A DNA stretch of 9,744 nucleotides from Gammaproteobacteria bacterium. Its GTDB lineage: Bacteria > Pseudomonadota > Gammaproteobacteria > GCA-001735895. The DNA lies in assembly GCA_021767985.1 (NCBI GenBank), contig JAASSH010000033.1:1-9744 (forward strand), in the 5' to 3' direction. Position numbers and translations under genes: made by a program. Positions within the stretch are counted from its first letter, which is position 1. Each line of letters starts with the position of its first letter. Shown piece by piece: positions 1 to 7,979 of this stretch. A model generated the notes under the pieces. That model had not been told where the DNA came from. It searched no databases and saw only the letters and a program-made list of their open reading frames with translations.

Positions 1-217
1 CGTTATTGCCATCCAGTTCAGCCGAGCGGTACTCGATACCTCCCGCTTCCAGCAGACTCTTTATATTGTTGAGCTCACCCTCGTCCACCAGGTTGACCCG
101 ATGCGTAATCTGCAACGCCGGGTCTTCGCCGTAGAGATTCGGCGTCGCGTAAACGGCTCCGATGGCAATTACCAGGATGAGGAGAATATATCTCCAGGGT
201 GCATAACGATTGACCAT
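1..217 (-). CDS. secD: Protein translocase subunit SecD, N-terminal part (3' end beyond the left edge)
   Basis: SecD, with SecF and YajC, is the accessory membrane complex that uses the proton gradient to help SecYEG release exported proteins. Seen: 72 complete codons starting MVNRYAPWRY, then a hydrophobic stretch at about residues 10-26 (first transmembrane helix), then TPNLYGEDPALQIT. Known: E. coli SecD begins MLNRYPLWKY, has the same helix, and continues with PNLFGEDPAVQIT, so the match is residue by residue. The ATG at 215-217 lies only 5 bases after the yajC stop, so the two genes are surely co-transcribed. No strong Shine-Dalgarno is visible in front of it, which suggests translation coupled to yajC. 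The rest of SecD (about 615 residues in E. coli) and probably secF lie outside the window. Confidence 0.95.
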   Translation of the reverse strand, partial: MVNRYAPWRYILLILVIAIGAVYATPNLYGEDPALQITHRVNLVDEGELNNIKSLLEAGGIEYRSAELDGNN

Positions 218-222
218 CGCGG

Positions 223-552
223 TTACAGGTTCTTGATCGTGCCCTTGGGCAATACGGAAGCGATCGCGTGGCGCTGAATCTTGACTTCGACGTTATCCGA
301 GATCTTGCAGGTTAGAAAATTCTCATCGGTATCGGTTATCTTGGCCAGCAGGCCACCGTTGGTAATGATTTCGTCGCCCTTGTTAAGCGCTTCTACCATG
401 TTTTTGTGTTCCTTGGCTTTCTTCTGCTGCGGACGGATCAGCAGGAAATAGAAAATAGCGAACATCAACAGCAGCGGCAAAATCAGCTCCAGGGTGCCGG
501 CTTGACCCCCTTCGGCTCCCTGCGCTAGCGCATCGTTTATAAAGAAACTCAT
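223..552 (-). CDS. yajC: Sec translocon accessory protein YajC
   Basis: Small single-span inner-membrane protein that associates with SecDF. Seen: 109 residues, almost the length of E. coli YajC (110). It starts MSFFINDALA, has one hydrophobic helix at about 22-41 (ELILPLLLMFAIFYFLLIRP), the family signature RPQQKKAKEHK just after it, then a cytoplasmic beta-rich part with KGDEIITNGGL, and ends VLPKGTIKNL (E. coli VLPKGTMKAL). The ATG at 550-552 is preceded by AAAGG at 562-566, a usable ribosome binding site with 9-base spacing. It sits between tgt (105-base gap) and secD (5-base gap). The gap to tgt contains a possible promoter of its own. Confidence 0.97.
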   Translation of the reverse strand: MSFFINDALAQGAEGGQAGTLELILPLLLMFAIFYFLLIRPQQKKAKEHKNMVEALNKGDEIITNGGLLAKITDTDENFLTCKISDNVEVKIQRHAIASVLPKGTIKNL

Positions 553-584
553 TTTGATAAACCTTTGGTTTGCGATTTGAGACC

Positions 585-599
585 CCGGGCCAAGCCCGG
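585..599 (-). repeat. Short GC-rich hairpin in the yajC leader
   Basis: CCGGGC and GCCCGG pair as a 6-bp perfect stem with a 3-base loop. Read on the minus strand it is not followed by a T run, so it is unlikely to be a terminator for tgt. It falls right after the predicted start of transcription of the yajC promoter and could be a 5'-end stabilising hairpin (inference). Confidence 0.45.
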
Positions 600-609
600 A
601 GCGGCGCGT

Positions 610-638
610 ATTATGGCACTAGGTCGGTCATCCCACAA
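610..638 (-). promoter_or_regulatory. Possible sigma-70 promoter for yajC-secD
   Basis: On the minus strand, TTGTGG (633-638, 3 of 6 consensus bases) and CATAAT (610-615, 5 of 6) are separated by exactly 17 bases. It lies in the 105-base gap after tgt. It could supply yajC-secDF separately from the queA-tgt promoter. Based on pattern only. Confidence 0.45.
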
Positions 639-657
639 GGCGGAAGCGCATTTTTAC

Positions 658-2801
<2,144 letters not shown>

Positions 2802-2827
2802 CTTCGGGATCAGTTAAAAATCGCCGT

Positions 2828-2854
2828 ATAATACCCACTATTCCCGGGGCACAA
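2828..2854 (-). promoter_or_regulatory. Possible promoter of queA-tgt(-yajC-secD)
   Basis: On the minus strand TATTAT (2828-2833) follows TTGTGC (2849-2854) with a 15-base spacer, shorter than ideal. Transcription would start near 2821 and leave a leader of about 20 bases. The hexamer sits in GTATTATAC, whose reverse complement GTATAATAC also contains a perfect TATAAT on the plus strand, so the site could fire in either direction. No strong -35 is seen for the plus direction. Confidence 0.35.
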
Positions 2855-2956
2855 TACCTAAATCGCGATTAATACGATTTTCGAGGCAACCCGAAGCAGG
2901 CGCTCCGATCAGGATATGGGGGCACTGGTTAACTACCACTTGCGCGGGTTTTGAAT

Positions 2957-2962
2957 TAGAAT
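2957..2962 (+). promoter_or_regulatory. Possible -10 element of the tRNA-Leu gene
   Basis: TAGAAT matches TATAAT at 5 of 6 positions and lies 11 bases before the mature tRNA 5' end. It is followed by the GC-rich discriminator GCGCCC typical of stable-RNA promoters under stringent control. I see no good -35 hexamer at 16-18 bases, so this is tentative. Confidence 0.35.
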
Positions 2963-2973
2963 GCGCCCTCCGT

Positions 2974-3060
2974 GCCGGGATGGCGGAACTGGTAGACGCG
3001 GCGGATTCAAAATCCGCTGGTGGTAACACCTTGGGGGTTCGAGTCCCCCTCCCGGTACCA
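2974..3060 (+). tRNA. tRNA-Leu (anticodon CAA), CCA encoded
   Basis: Class II cloverleaf of 87 bases. The acceptor arm is GCCGGGA pairing with TCCCGGT, with a G1-U72 wobble as in E. coli tRNA-Leu(UAA), followed by discriminator A73 and encoded CCA (3058-3060). The anticodon stem is GCGGA/TCCGC (3001-3005 and 3013-3017) with loop TTCAAAA, placing anticodon CAA at 3008-3010, which reads the UUG leucine codon. The long variable arm GGTG-GTAA-CACC and the T arm GGGGG-TTCGAGT-CCCCC are complete. It stands alone and is divergent from queA. Confidence 0.98.
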
Positions 3061-3156
3061 TAACTATTTCAACGTTTCCTGCATTTTCACGTTTAAACCG
3101 GCCTGGCATCAATCCCCGTCGTGCGCGTGCTTTGTTATGTCTGTGAATACCGTCAC

Positions 3157-3193
3157 TGCTTAACATTCGGGTACTGGGTAGATTAGTTAAGTA
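3157..3193 (+). repeat. Stem-loop upstream of the first terminator (unit 1)
   Basis: TGCTTAAC (3157-3164) pairs with GTTAAGTA (3186-3193) as an 8-bp stem with one G-U pair and a 21-base loop. It is overlapped at its end by another small stem, TACTGC/GCAGTA (3192-3197 and 3211-3216), and followed by the terminator at 3218. It contains CTTAACATT, which recurs in the second unit at 3350. Together with 3061-3156, which holds no convincing reading frame on either strand, it is either a long trailer of the tRNA transcript or a small RNA. Confidence 0.4.
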
Positions 3194-3217
3194 CTGCTAC
3201 CAGAAGTATTGCAGTAG

Positions 3218-3241
3218 GCCCGCTAAGGATGGCGGGTTTTT
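3218..3241 (+). terminator. Rho-independent terminator, probably of the tRNA-Leu transcript
   Basis: CCCGC (3219-3223) pairs with GCGGG (3232-3236) and is followed directly by TTTTT. The stem is short but GC-only. It lies about 160 bases beyond the tRNA, the first terminator on that strand. Confidence 0.65.
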
Positions 3242-3346
3242 AATGCCCGCAGCATTTAACGACGCTCACCCGTGCCTTTTACCGGCAGGGATTCAAACTA
3301 GTTGTGGATAGTAATGTAAATAAAGTCGCAGCAAAGTGCCGCGCGG

Positions 3347-3384
3347 TGCCTTAACATTAACGCCAGTCGTAATCCCTTAAGGCA
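3347..3384 (+). repeat. Stem-loop upstream of the second terminator (unit 2)
   Basis: TGCCTTAA (3347-3354) and TTAAGGCA (3377-3384) form a perfect 8-bp inverted repeat with a 22-base loop, followed by an A-rich stretch and the terminator at 3396. Its left arm carries CTTAACATT, as in unit 1. The interval 3242-3346 before it has no convincing reading frame or clear promoter. A terminator here needs a transcript that begins after the terminator at 3241 or reads through it. Confidence 0.45.
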
Positions 3385-3395
3385 TGAAAAAATTT

Positions 3396-3421
3396 AACCC
3401 GGCCAGCTCGCCGGGTTTTTT
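3396..3421 (+). terminator. Strong Rho-independent terminator, possibly bidirectional
   Basis: AACCCGGC (3396-3403) and GCCGGGTT (3410-3417) make an 8-bp stem with a 6-base loop and a run of six T (3416-3421). On the other strand the stem is followed by TTAAATTTTTT, so it could also stop transcripts coming from ibpA. Confidence 0.8.
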
Positions 3422-3434
3422 ATTTGGGAAACGT

Positions 3435-3480
3435 AATCGATATCGAAATCGATTCTCCTGGCTTGAACGGGCCGCCAGGA
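3435..3480. repeat. Two adjacent inverted repeats in the tRNA-ibpA gap
   Basis: AATCGAT (3435-3441) with ATCGATT (3448-3454), then TCCTGGC (3456-3462) with GCCAGGA (3474-3480). Both have 7-bp perfect arms. The second is followed on the plus strand by TTTT, so it could be a weak extra terminator. No known function is recognised. Confidence 0.45.
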
Positions 3481-3508
3481 TTTTCCGGTAATTCAGAAGG
3501 TCGGTAAA

Positions 3509-3536
3509 TGCCACAGCCGACGCAGCGGCTGTGGCA
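3509..3536 (-). terminator. Probable terminator of ibpA
   Basis: TGCCACAGCCG (3509-3519) and CGGCTGTGGCA (3526-3536) form a perfect 11-bp stem with a 6-base loop, beginning 12 bases after the ibpA stop codon. The T run on the minus strand is weak (ATTTACC), so it may work as a terminator of moderate strength or mainly as a 3'-end protecting hairpin. Confidence 0.6.
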
Positions 3537-3548
3537 ACCGATCGCAAA

Positions 3549-4016
3549 CTAAGCTGCTGCTTCAGCTTTGTCCTTGTGCTCGAGCGTAGCGCCCGCGCTA
3601 CCGATCGAGATCGAACGCGGCTTCATGGCCTCGGGGATTTCCTTGACCAGGCTAATGGTCAACAGGCCGTTTTTCAGATCCGCTCCGCTGACCTCGATGT
3701 AATCGGCCAGGTTGAACTTGCGTTCGAAGCTACGGTTGGCAATGCCGCGATACAGGTAGGATTTTTCCTCGCCGCTGTCGGCTTTCTTGCCACGTACGCG
3801 CAACACGCCTTTCTCGACCTGGATATCGAGTTCGCTTTCTTCGAAACCGGCTACCGCCAGGGTAATCGCGTAACGATCTTCGCCGGTGGTTTCGATATCG
3901 TAAGGTGGGAAGCCTGCGGTCGCTTTTTCACTGCGCAGGGCACTATCCAGTAAGCTACCCATGCGGTCGAAACCGATGCTGCTGCGGTACAGGGGGGATA
4001 AGTCGATAGTTGTCAT
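3549..4016 (-). CDS. ibpA: Small heat-shock protein, IbpA/Hsp20 family
   Basis: ATP-independent chaperone that coats aggregating proteins in the cytoplasm and passes them to DnaK/ClpB. Seen: 155 residues from the ATG at 4014-4016, beginning MTTIDLSPLYRSSIGFDRM, nearly the E. coli IbpA start (MRNFDLSPLYRSAIGFDRL). The alpha-crystallin domain spans about 37-138: PPYDIE, LAVAGFEESELDI, YLYRGIANRSFERKF, NGLLTISL (117-123 is the G-x-L-x3-L motif) and the I-x-I motif ISI at 136-138. The tail is longer than in E. coli IbpA (137 residues) and ends AEAAA. An upstream start at 4058 is possible in frame, but TAGGAGAA (4023-4030) lies 8 bases before the chosen ATG and family alignment begins there. A sigma-32 promoter and a structured leader precede it. 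The stop is TAG. Confidence 0.96.
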   Translation of the reverse strand: MTTIDLSPLYRSSIGFDRMGSLLDSALRSEKATAGFPPYDIETTGEDRYAITLAVAGFEESELDIQVEKGVLRVRGKKADSGEEKSYLYRGIANRSFERKFNLADYIEVSGADLKNGLLTISLVKEIPEAMKPRSISIGSAGATLEHKDKAEAAA

Positions 4017-4018
4017 AA

Positions 4019-4081
4019 CAAATTCTCCTAATGAAGCAATTGATAAAAGCGCAGCCACTCTCTTTGAGACCTGGCGTACGC
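4019..4081 (-). promoter_or_regulatory. Structured ibpA leader, candidate ROSE-like RNA thermometer
   Basis: Two hairpins can be drawn on the minus-strand transcript. The first (4081-4049) has UCUC-AAA-GAGA at its tip and GCCA/UGGC below. The second (4042-4019) pairs UUGCU with the Shine-Dalgarno AGGAG across a UCAUU loop, including one G-G opposition, and extends with CAAU against AUUUG across a small bulge. Known: ROSE elements of small heat-shock genes hide the Shine-Dalgarno with a U-U/C-GCU motif and a G-G pair. The match in motif, position and gene is good; folding and temperature response are inferred. Confidence 0.5.
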
Positions 4082-4088
4082 AGATACC

Positions 4089-4117
4089 AATGTGGGAATT
4101 GTTACGATGATTTCAAG
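4089..4117 (-). promoter_or_regulatory. Sigma-32 (RpoH) heat-shock promoter of ibpA
   Basis: On the minus strand CTTGAAA (4111-4117) is a full match to the RpoH -35 consensus. After 14 bases comes CCCACATT (4089-4096), close to the -10 consensus CCCCATnT. Transcription would start near 4082, giving a leader of about 66 bases. The -35 element lies only 16 bases past the end of the upstream EAL reading frame, so there is no room for a terminator between them. Confidence 0.75.
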
Positions 4118-4133
4118 GCGGAATCGGGTATTG

Positions 4134-6302
4134 TCATTTGCTTTTTTGTTGGTCCAGCCATTTGACCAGGTTCCCGAACGGCAGTGGCCGCGATACGAAG
4201 TAGCCCTGCACCTGGTCGCAGCCGACTTCGGCTACCATATCCCAGTCCTCCTGGTCTTCGACGCCCTCGGCGACAACTTTCATATCGAGCTTCTTGGCGA
4301 GCAGCACGCTGGACTCGAGAATCGCGCGCGCCGACGCCTCGCGCGCTGCACCGTGCACGAATGCGCGGTCAATCTTGAATTCCGAGAACGGGATGCGCTG
4401 TAACTGTTCCATCGACGAATAACCGGTGCCAAAGTCATCGATCGACAGGTTGAATCGCTTCAGCGACAGCCGGCTGAGAATATCGAGTGCGACCGACAAG
4501 TGCTCCATCAAACGACTTTCCGTGATTTCGAAGGAAATGCTGGTAGCTTCCAGTCCCGACTCCTCCAGCAGGCTGGAAATCCGGTCCGGCCACTCGAGAT
4601 TGGTGAGCGAATCGACCGATATGTTGATCGCGATGTTGAGATCGTAACCCAGGGACCTGAGTTGGGTGGCATACTCGAGTGCCTTGTTGCAGACCACGTC
4701 GGTGAGGTCACCGATTAACCCGTTCTCCTCCGCCATGGTAATAAAGGCATTCGGCTTGATCAGACCTTTCGCCGGATGATTCCAGCGCACCAGCGCCTCG
4801 ACGCCGACAACCTGCCCCGATCCTATATCCACCTTCGGCTGAAAATAGGTATCCAGCTGATTACAGGCGATAGCCTGCTCGAGGTCGGCAAGATTGAACG
4901 GGTCCACCATCATCATCGTGCCTTCCTGGCGAATCTGGTCGATCGAATCGAGCAGTTCGCTGAGCTTGGTCGGCGTGGCCGGTTTCTCGAGCACGCCAAT
5001 CACGTGCAGATCATGTTCGATGGCCAGTTTCTCGACCGTCTTGAGGATGCGCACATCTTCGCCGCTGGCCAGAATCAGGGATCCGCTGAAGTTACGTTTC
5101 GCGAGGTGCCGGATAAACTCGACGCCATCCATTTCAGGCATGTTCAGGTCGCAGATAACCACGTCGATGCGGTCTCCGTTTTGCTGCAGCATTTCCAGTG
5201 CCGCCGGGCCCGACATCGCGTTGAGCACACCTGAGATACCCAGGTCGTTCAGCATCACGGTGGTGATCCGGTGCATGATGTAGTCATCATCCACCAGCAA
5301 CAGCTTGATACTGAACTGGGTAATGTCTTCATCCTCGTCGGGTAATTGCAGCACGAACTCCGGTTGGTCCGCGGCCGCCTCGTCGGCGACATCGGTTCCA
5401 TCGAGATAATTCTGAATAAACTGGGCCGCCTCGTCGGAATCGCGGCGCAGCTGTGGCATCAGCATTTCGAGCTCATCCCAGTCGGCGGCGTTCGCGGCCG
5501 TTTCGAGCCGTTCGCAAATGTTCGCCATGATCATGGCCCCCAGACTGCGGGACGAGGACTTTAGCTTGTGCGCATACTCGGCGATCTGCTCGCTGTTCTT
5601 CCAGGCAAAGGCCTGCTGCATGTTATCGATTTCGACATCGAGCGACTCGTGATAAGACTTGAGCAAGTGCCGGTGCAGATCGGGTTTATCGCCGGTTGAT
5701 TGCGCTAGCACATTCAAATCAAGCTGGGCGCCCGCGGGAGAATCGATAGCCATCGGGCTCTCGGTTGCCAGGTCCACCGTTTTCTTTGGCGGCGCCCATT
5801 TTTCCAGCGCATCGCGCAGATCCTCGAGCTCCACCGGTTTGGGAATAACGCCGTCGACCCCGACTTCGTAACACTTGTCCAGGTCCGCATCCATCGCATT
5901 GGCCGTGATGGCAATCACCGGCGTGCGCTGCTTGTGGTCGCGCTCCCGTTGCCGCAACTCACGCACCAGCTCATAGCCATTCATCTCGGGCATGCGGATA
6001 TCGGTCAGCAACAGCCCGTATTCGTTCTGGCGCCAGCGCTCCAGCGCCTGCACGCCGTTTTCGACGTAGTCGGCCTGGTACCCCAGTATCTCCAGTTGCG
6101 CTGCCATTAACTCCTGGTTGATCAGGTTATCCTCGGCAACCAGGATACGCGAGGCATAACCATTGGGTCCGGTAATACTGGTAACGGTCGCATCCGTGGC
6201 ATGCAACTCCTCGAGTTGCACCGCTGTCTGAGCGAGTTCAAGCCTGACCCAGAAGGTGCTGCCCTGTCCGACTTCGCTGTCGATGCTAAGCTCGCCGTCC
6301 AT
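4134..6302 (-). CDS. REC-HPt-REC-EAL phosphorelay and c-di-GMP phosphodiesterase part of an amber-interrupted hybrid histidine kinase
   Basis: Downstream part of a gene whose frame continues without another stop from the amber codon at 6405. The 34 codons at 6404-6303 carry the kinase F box (LFQPFNRLG) and G2 box (GTGIGL). Counting from the first ATG (6302): end of the ATPase domain (1-25); receiver 1 at 52-170 with AEDN, phospho-acceptor Asp101 and Lys155; an HPt domain with AHKLKSSS, His245; receiver 2 at 332-455 with VDDD, Asp385 and Lys440; and an EAL domain at 466-718. The EAL keeps VEALVRWN (Glu502), NIAINIS, FEITES, IDDFGTGYSS (Asp622, Asp623), FKID (Lys643), VVAEGVE (Glu679) and QGYFVSRPLP, so it should hydrolyse c-di-GMP. 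The REC2-EAL half resembles RocR and the preceding part a RocS1-type hybrid kinase. The ATG at 6302 is inside the ATPase domain and is not a credible natural start. Confidence 0.85.
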   Translation of the reverse strand: MDGELSIDSEVGQGSTFWVRLELAQTAVQLEELHATDATVTSITGPNGYASRILVAEDNLINQELMAAQLEILGYQADYVENGVQALERWRQNEYGLLLTDIRMPEMNGYELVRELRQRERDHKQRTPVIAITANAMDADLDKCYEVGVDGVIPKPVELEDLRDALEKWAPPKKTVDLATESPMAIDSPAGAQLDLNVLAQSTGDKPDLHRHLLKSYHESLDVEIDNMQQAFAWKNSEQIAEYAHKLKSSSRSLGAMIMANICERLETAANAADWDELEMLMPQLRRDSDEAAQFIQNYLDGTDVADEAAADQPEFVLQLPDEDEDITQFSIKLLLVDDDYIMHRITTVMLNDLGISGVLNAMSGPAALEMLQQNGDRIDVVICDLNMPEMDGVEFIRHLAKRNFSGSLILASGEDVRILKTVEKLAIEHDLHVIGVLEKPATPTKLSELLDSIDQIRQEGTMMMVDPFNLADLEQAIACNQLDTYFQPKVDIGSGQVVGVEALVRWNHPAKGLIKPNAFITMAEENGLIGDLTDVVCNKALEYATQLRSLGYDLNIAINISVDSLTNLEWPDRISSLLEESGLEATSISFEITESRLMEHLSVALDILSRLSLKRFNLSIDDFGTGYSSMEQLQRIPFSEFKIDRAFVHGAAREASARAILESSVLLAKKLDMKVVAEGVEDQEDWDMVAEVGCDQVQGYFVSRPLPFGNLVKWLDQQKSK

Positions 6303-6404
6303 CAGATCGAGTAATTGCCGGGTAATGACGAGCCCGATTCCAGTCCCTTCGATCGTGCTGAATTCGGCGCCCAGCCGGTTGAAAGGCTGAAACAGTTCCT
6401 TGAG

Positions 6405-6407
6405 CTA
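6405..6407 (-). other. In-frame amber (TAG) codon interrupting the sensor kinase gene
   Basis: The frame reads GAG-I-S-Q-E-stop-L-K-E-L-F-Q-P-F-N-R-L-G. Related kinases commonly have Gln here (…EQLxxLFxPFNRLG), so one C-to-T change of CAG to TAG (plus-strand A at 6407 instead of G) explains it. Everything on both sides stays in the same frame. Confidence 0.9.
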
Positions 6408-7940
6408 TTCCTGCGAAATGCCGGCACCGGTATCCCGCACCCCGACGCGTAGCGAATCGTCAGACTGGTGATCCAGCACTACTTCGATACGGCCGCCCTC
6501 ATGGTTGTACTTGACCGCATTGGTCAGCAGATTGAGGAACACCTGTTTCAGGCGAATGGTATCGGCCAGGACGTTCAGGCCCTTGAATTCGTTTTCGTCA
6601 AAGTCGACCTTGACGCTCCGGTTATCCGCCAGCGGCACGACCCAGTGGACGCTGTCGTTGAGCACCTGGCGCAGCGAAACCGGTTCCAGCGAAACGTCGC
6701 TCTCCCCCGCCTCGATGCGTGATAAATCGAGAATCTGGTCGATCAGCGACATCAGGTGCCGCCCCGCGCGGTTGATTTCGGTCGCGTTGGCCAGGTGCTG
6801 CTCGCTCAGATTTCGATCGTAGGCGAACAGTTGCGAAAAGCCGAGAATCGCGTTCAACGGAGTGCGCAATTCGTGGCTCATGCTGGAGAGAAACTCGGAT
6901 TTGGCCTGGCTCGCTTTTTCCGCCTGGTTCCTGGCCTCGATCATCGAGGCCTCGGCCTGCTTGCGCTCGGTGATGTCTTCGTGAATCGTGATCACGCGCT
7001 CCCAGGTATCCTCGTAGCCGCGCACCAGGGTAACGATGGCACGGGTCTCGAAGTAAGAGCCATCAATCCTGGAATCGACGCGTTCCACCTCGAAATATTT
7101 TTTGTCGCTGGCAAGCGCTGCCACCTCGGCCGCGTAATATTCGACCCATTGCGCGTCCCACCAGTCGTCGATATCAGCCTCCCCGGCGAGAAACTCTTCC
7201 AGCGAGCCGGCCTGATGCATGCGAACCAGGGCTTCATTGGCATCCGTGATACGAGTCTGCCCGACGATTTCACGCAGGATGCGCGGGTTGTTGAGAAAAT
7301 ACTCCTCCAGGTCTTCGACACCCTGGAAAATGAGCTTGTCGATGACCTTCTTGAACGGAGAATAATCTTCCTCCTGTACCCCCAGGGGCATTTGCGCGAA
7401 CAGCGAGAGATAGCGCTGTTCGCTCTCCTTAAGCGCCGCGATCGCGGACTGCTCGTCGGAGACATCCTGCACCATACCGAAACTCGACACCAGCTTGCCG
7501 CGCTCGTCGAACACGCCCTGCTCGAATTCACGCAGCTGCCGGGTCTCGCCATCGCGGGTGACGATCCGATAATCGAACACGTGGGATTCGCCCGGCTTGA
7601 GAATCGCCCTGGAGTCGAGGTTTTTTCTATAGTGCTTGCGATCCTTCGGGTGCACCAGTTTCTCAAAATCCCCCTTGCTCTTGAAGATAGCCTTGAGTTC
7701 GGACTTATCGACCCCGAATACGTCGGCCATTTCATCCGAGTAGGCAATCGGCTTGTCGGCGATCTCGTCCCATTCCCAGATGCCGAGCTTGAGCATTTTC
7801 GATAATTCCTTGCGACGGTAGTCCTGGAATTCGATCAGGGCCTCCGCCTTGTCGAGTTGCGCCCGCAACCCGGCGATCTCGTCGCGCAGTTCCTGTTCGA
7901 TCGAATCTTCGCGGGAAGTTTTTTGAATTTTAGCTGTCAA
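6405..7940 (-). CDS. PAS-domain sensor histidine kinase, N-terminal part, cut by an amber codon
   Basis: Sensory and kinase half of the same broken gene, 511 residues before the TAG. No signal peptide or membrane helix, so a cytoplasmic sensor. Order: coiled coil at about 12-45; PAS 1 at 52-162 (LGIWEWD, HPKDR, FDYRIVTRDGETRQL, GMVQDVSDE); a larger PAS 2 at 172-325 (MPLGVQEEDYSPFKKV, ITDANEALVRMHQA, ending ITIHEDITERKQ); HisKA at 345-412 with SHELRTP, phospho-acceptor His356; and an HATPase domain with the N box (NLLTNAVKYN, 470-479) and G1 box (RDTGAG, 502-507). The F and G2 boxes lie after the stop, so this product should not bind ATP properly. The start is uncertain: 7940 is a TTG without a visible Shine-Dalgarno, a stop is four codons upstream, and the first ATG in frame is residue 49. 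Confidence 0.85.
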   Translation of the reverse strand: MTAKIQKTSREDSIEQELRDEIAGLRAQLDKAEALIEFQDYRRKELSKMLKLGIWEWDEIADKPIAYSDEMADVFGVDKSELKAIFKSKGDFEKLVHPKDRKHYRKNLDSRAILKPGESHVFDYRIVTRDGETRQLREFEQGVFDERGKLVSSFGMVQDVSDEQSAIAALKESEQRYLSLFAQMPLGVQEEDYSPFKKVIDKLIFQGVEDLEEYFLNNPRILREIVGQTRITDANEALVRMHQAGSLEEFLAGEADIDDWWDAQWVEYYAAEVAALASDKKYFEVERVDSRIDGSYFETRAIVTLVRGYEDTWERVITIHEDITERKQAEASMIEARNQAEKASQAKSEFLSSMSHELRTPLNAILGFSQLFAYDRNLSEQHLANATEINRAGRHLMSLIDQILDLSRIEAGESDVSLEPVSLRQVLNDSVHWVVPLADNRSVKVDFDENEFKGLNVLADTIRLKQVFLNLLTNAVKYNHEGGRIEVVLDHQSDDSLRVGVRDTGAGISQE

Positions 7941-7979
7941 TGCGTTGATTTATTGAGATATCACAGTTATAAGTATAGG

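Noticed and set aside
2933..3166. Minus-strand reading frame of 77 codons across the tRNA gene, containing GGGLEPPRCYHQRIL
   Set aside because: This is the well-known false protein produced by translating the antisense of a tRNA-Leu gene; the cloverleaf explains the sequence fully.
3061..3241. Integration (att) site at the 3' end of tRNA-Leu
   Set aside because: tRNA-Leu genes are frequent integration sites, but no repeat of the tRNA 3' end, integrase or phage gene is seen in the window.
4017..4058. Fourteen-residue N-terminal extension of IbpA
   Set aside because: The Shine-Dalgarno at 4023-4030 and alignment with E. coli IbpA both point to the ATG at 4016; the extra codons are the leader with its hairpin.
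6405..6407. Amber codon read as pyrrolysine or as programmed readthrough
   Set aside because: The expected residue is Gln in an ATP-binding loop, no readthrough context such as CARYYA follows, and a neighbouring gene ends with TAG. Mutation or sequence error is simpler.
6756..7805. Plus-strand open frame of 349 codons opposite the sensor kinase
   Set aside because: It lies fully antisense to PAS/HisKA coding sequence whose domains are clear; long antisense frames are common in such codon use, and it has no recognisable domain.
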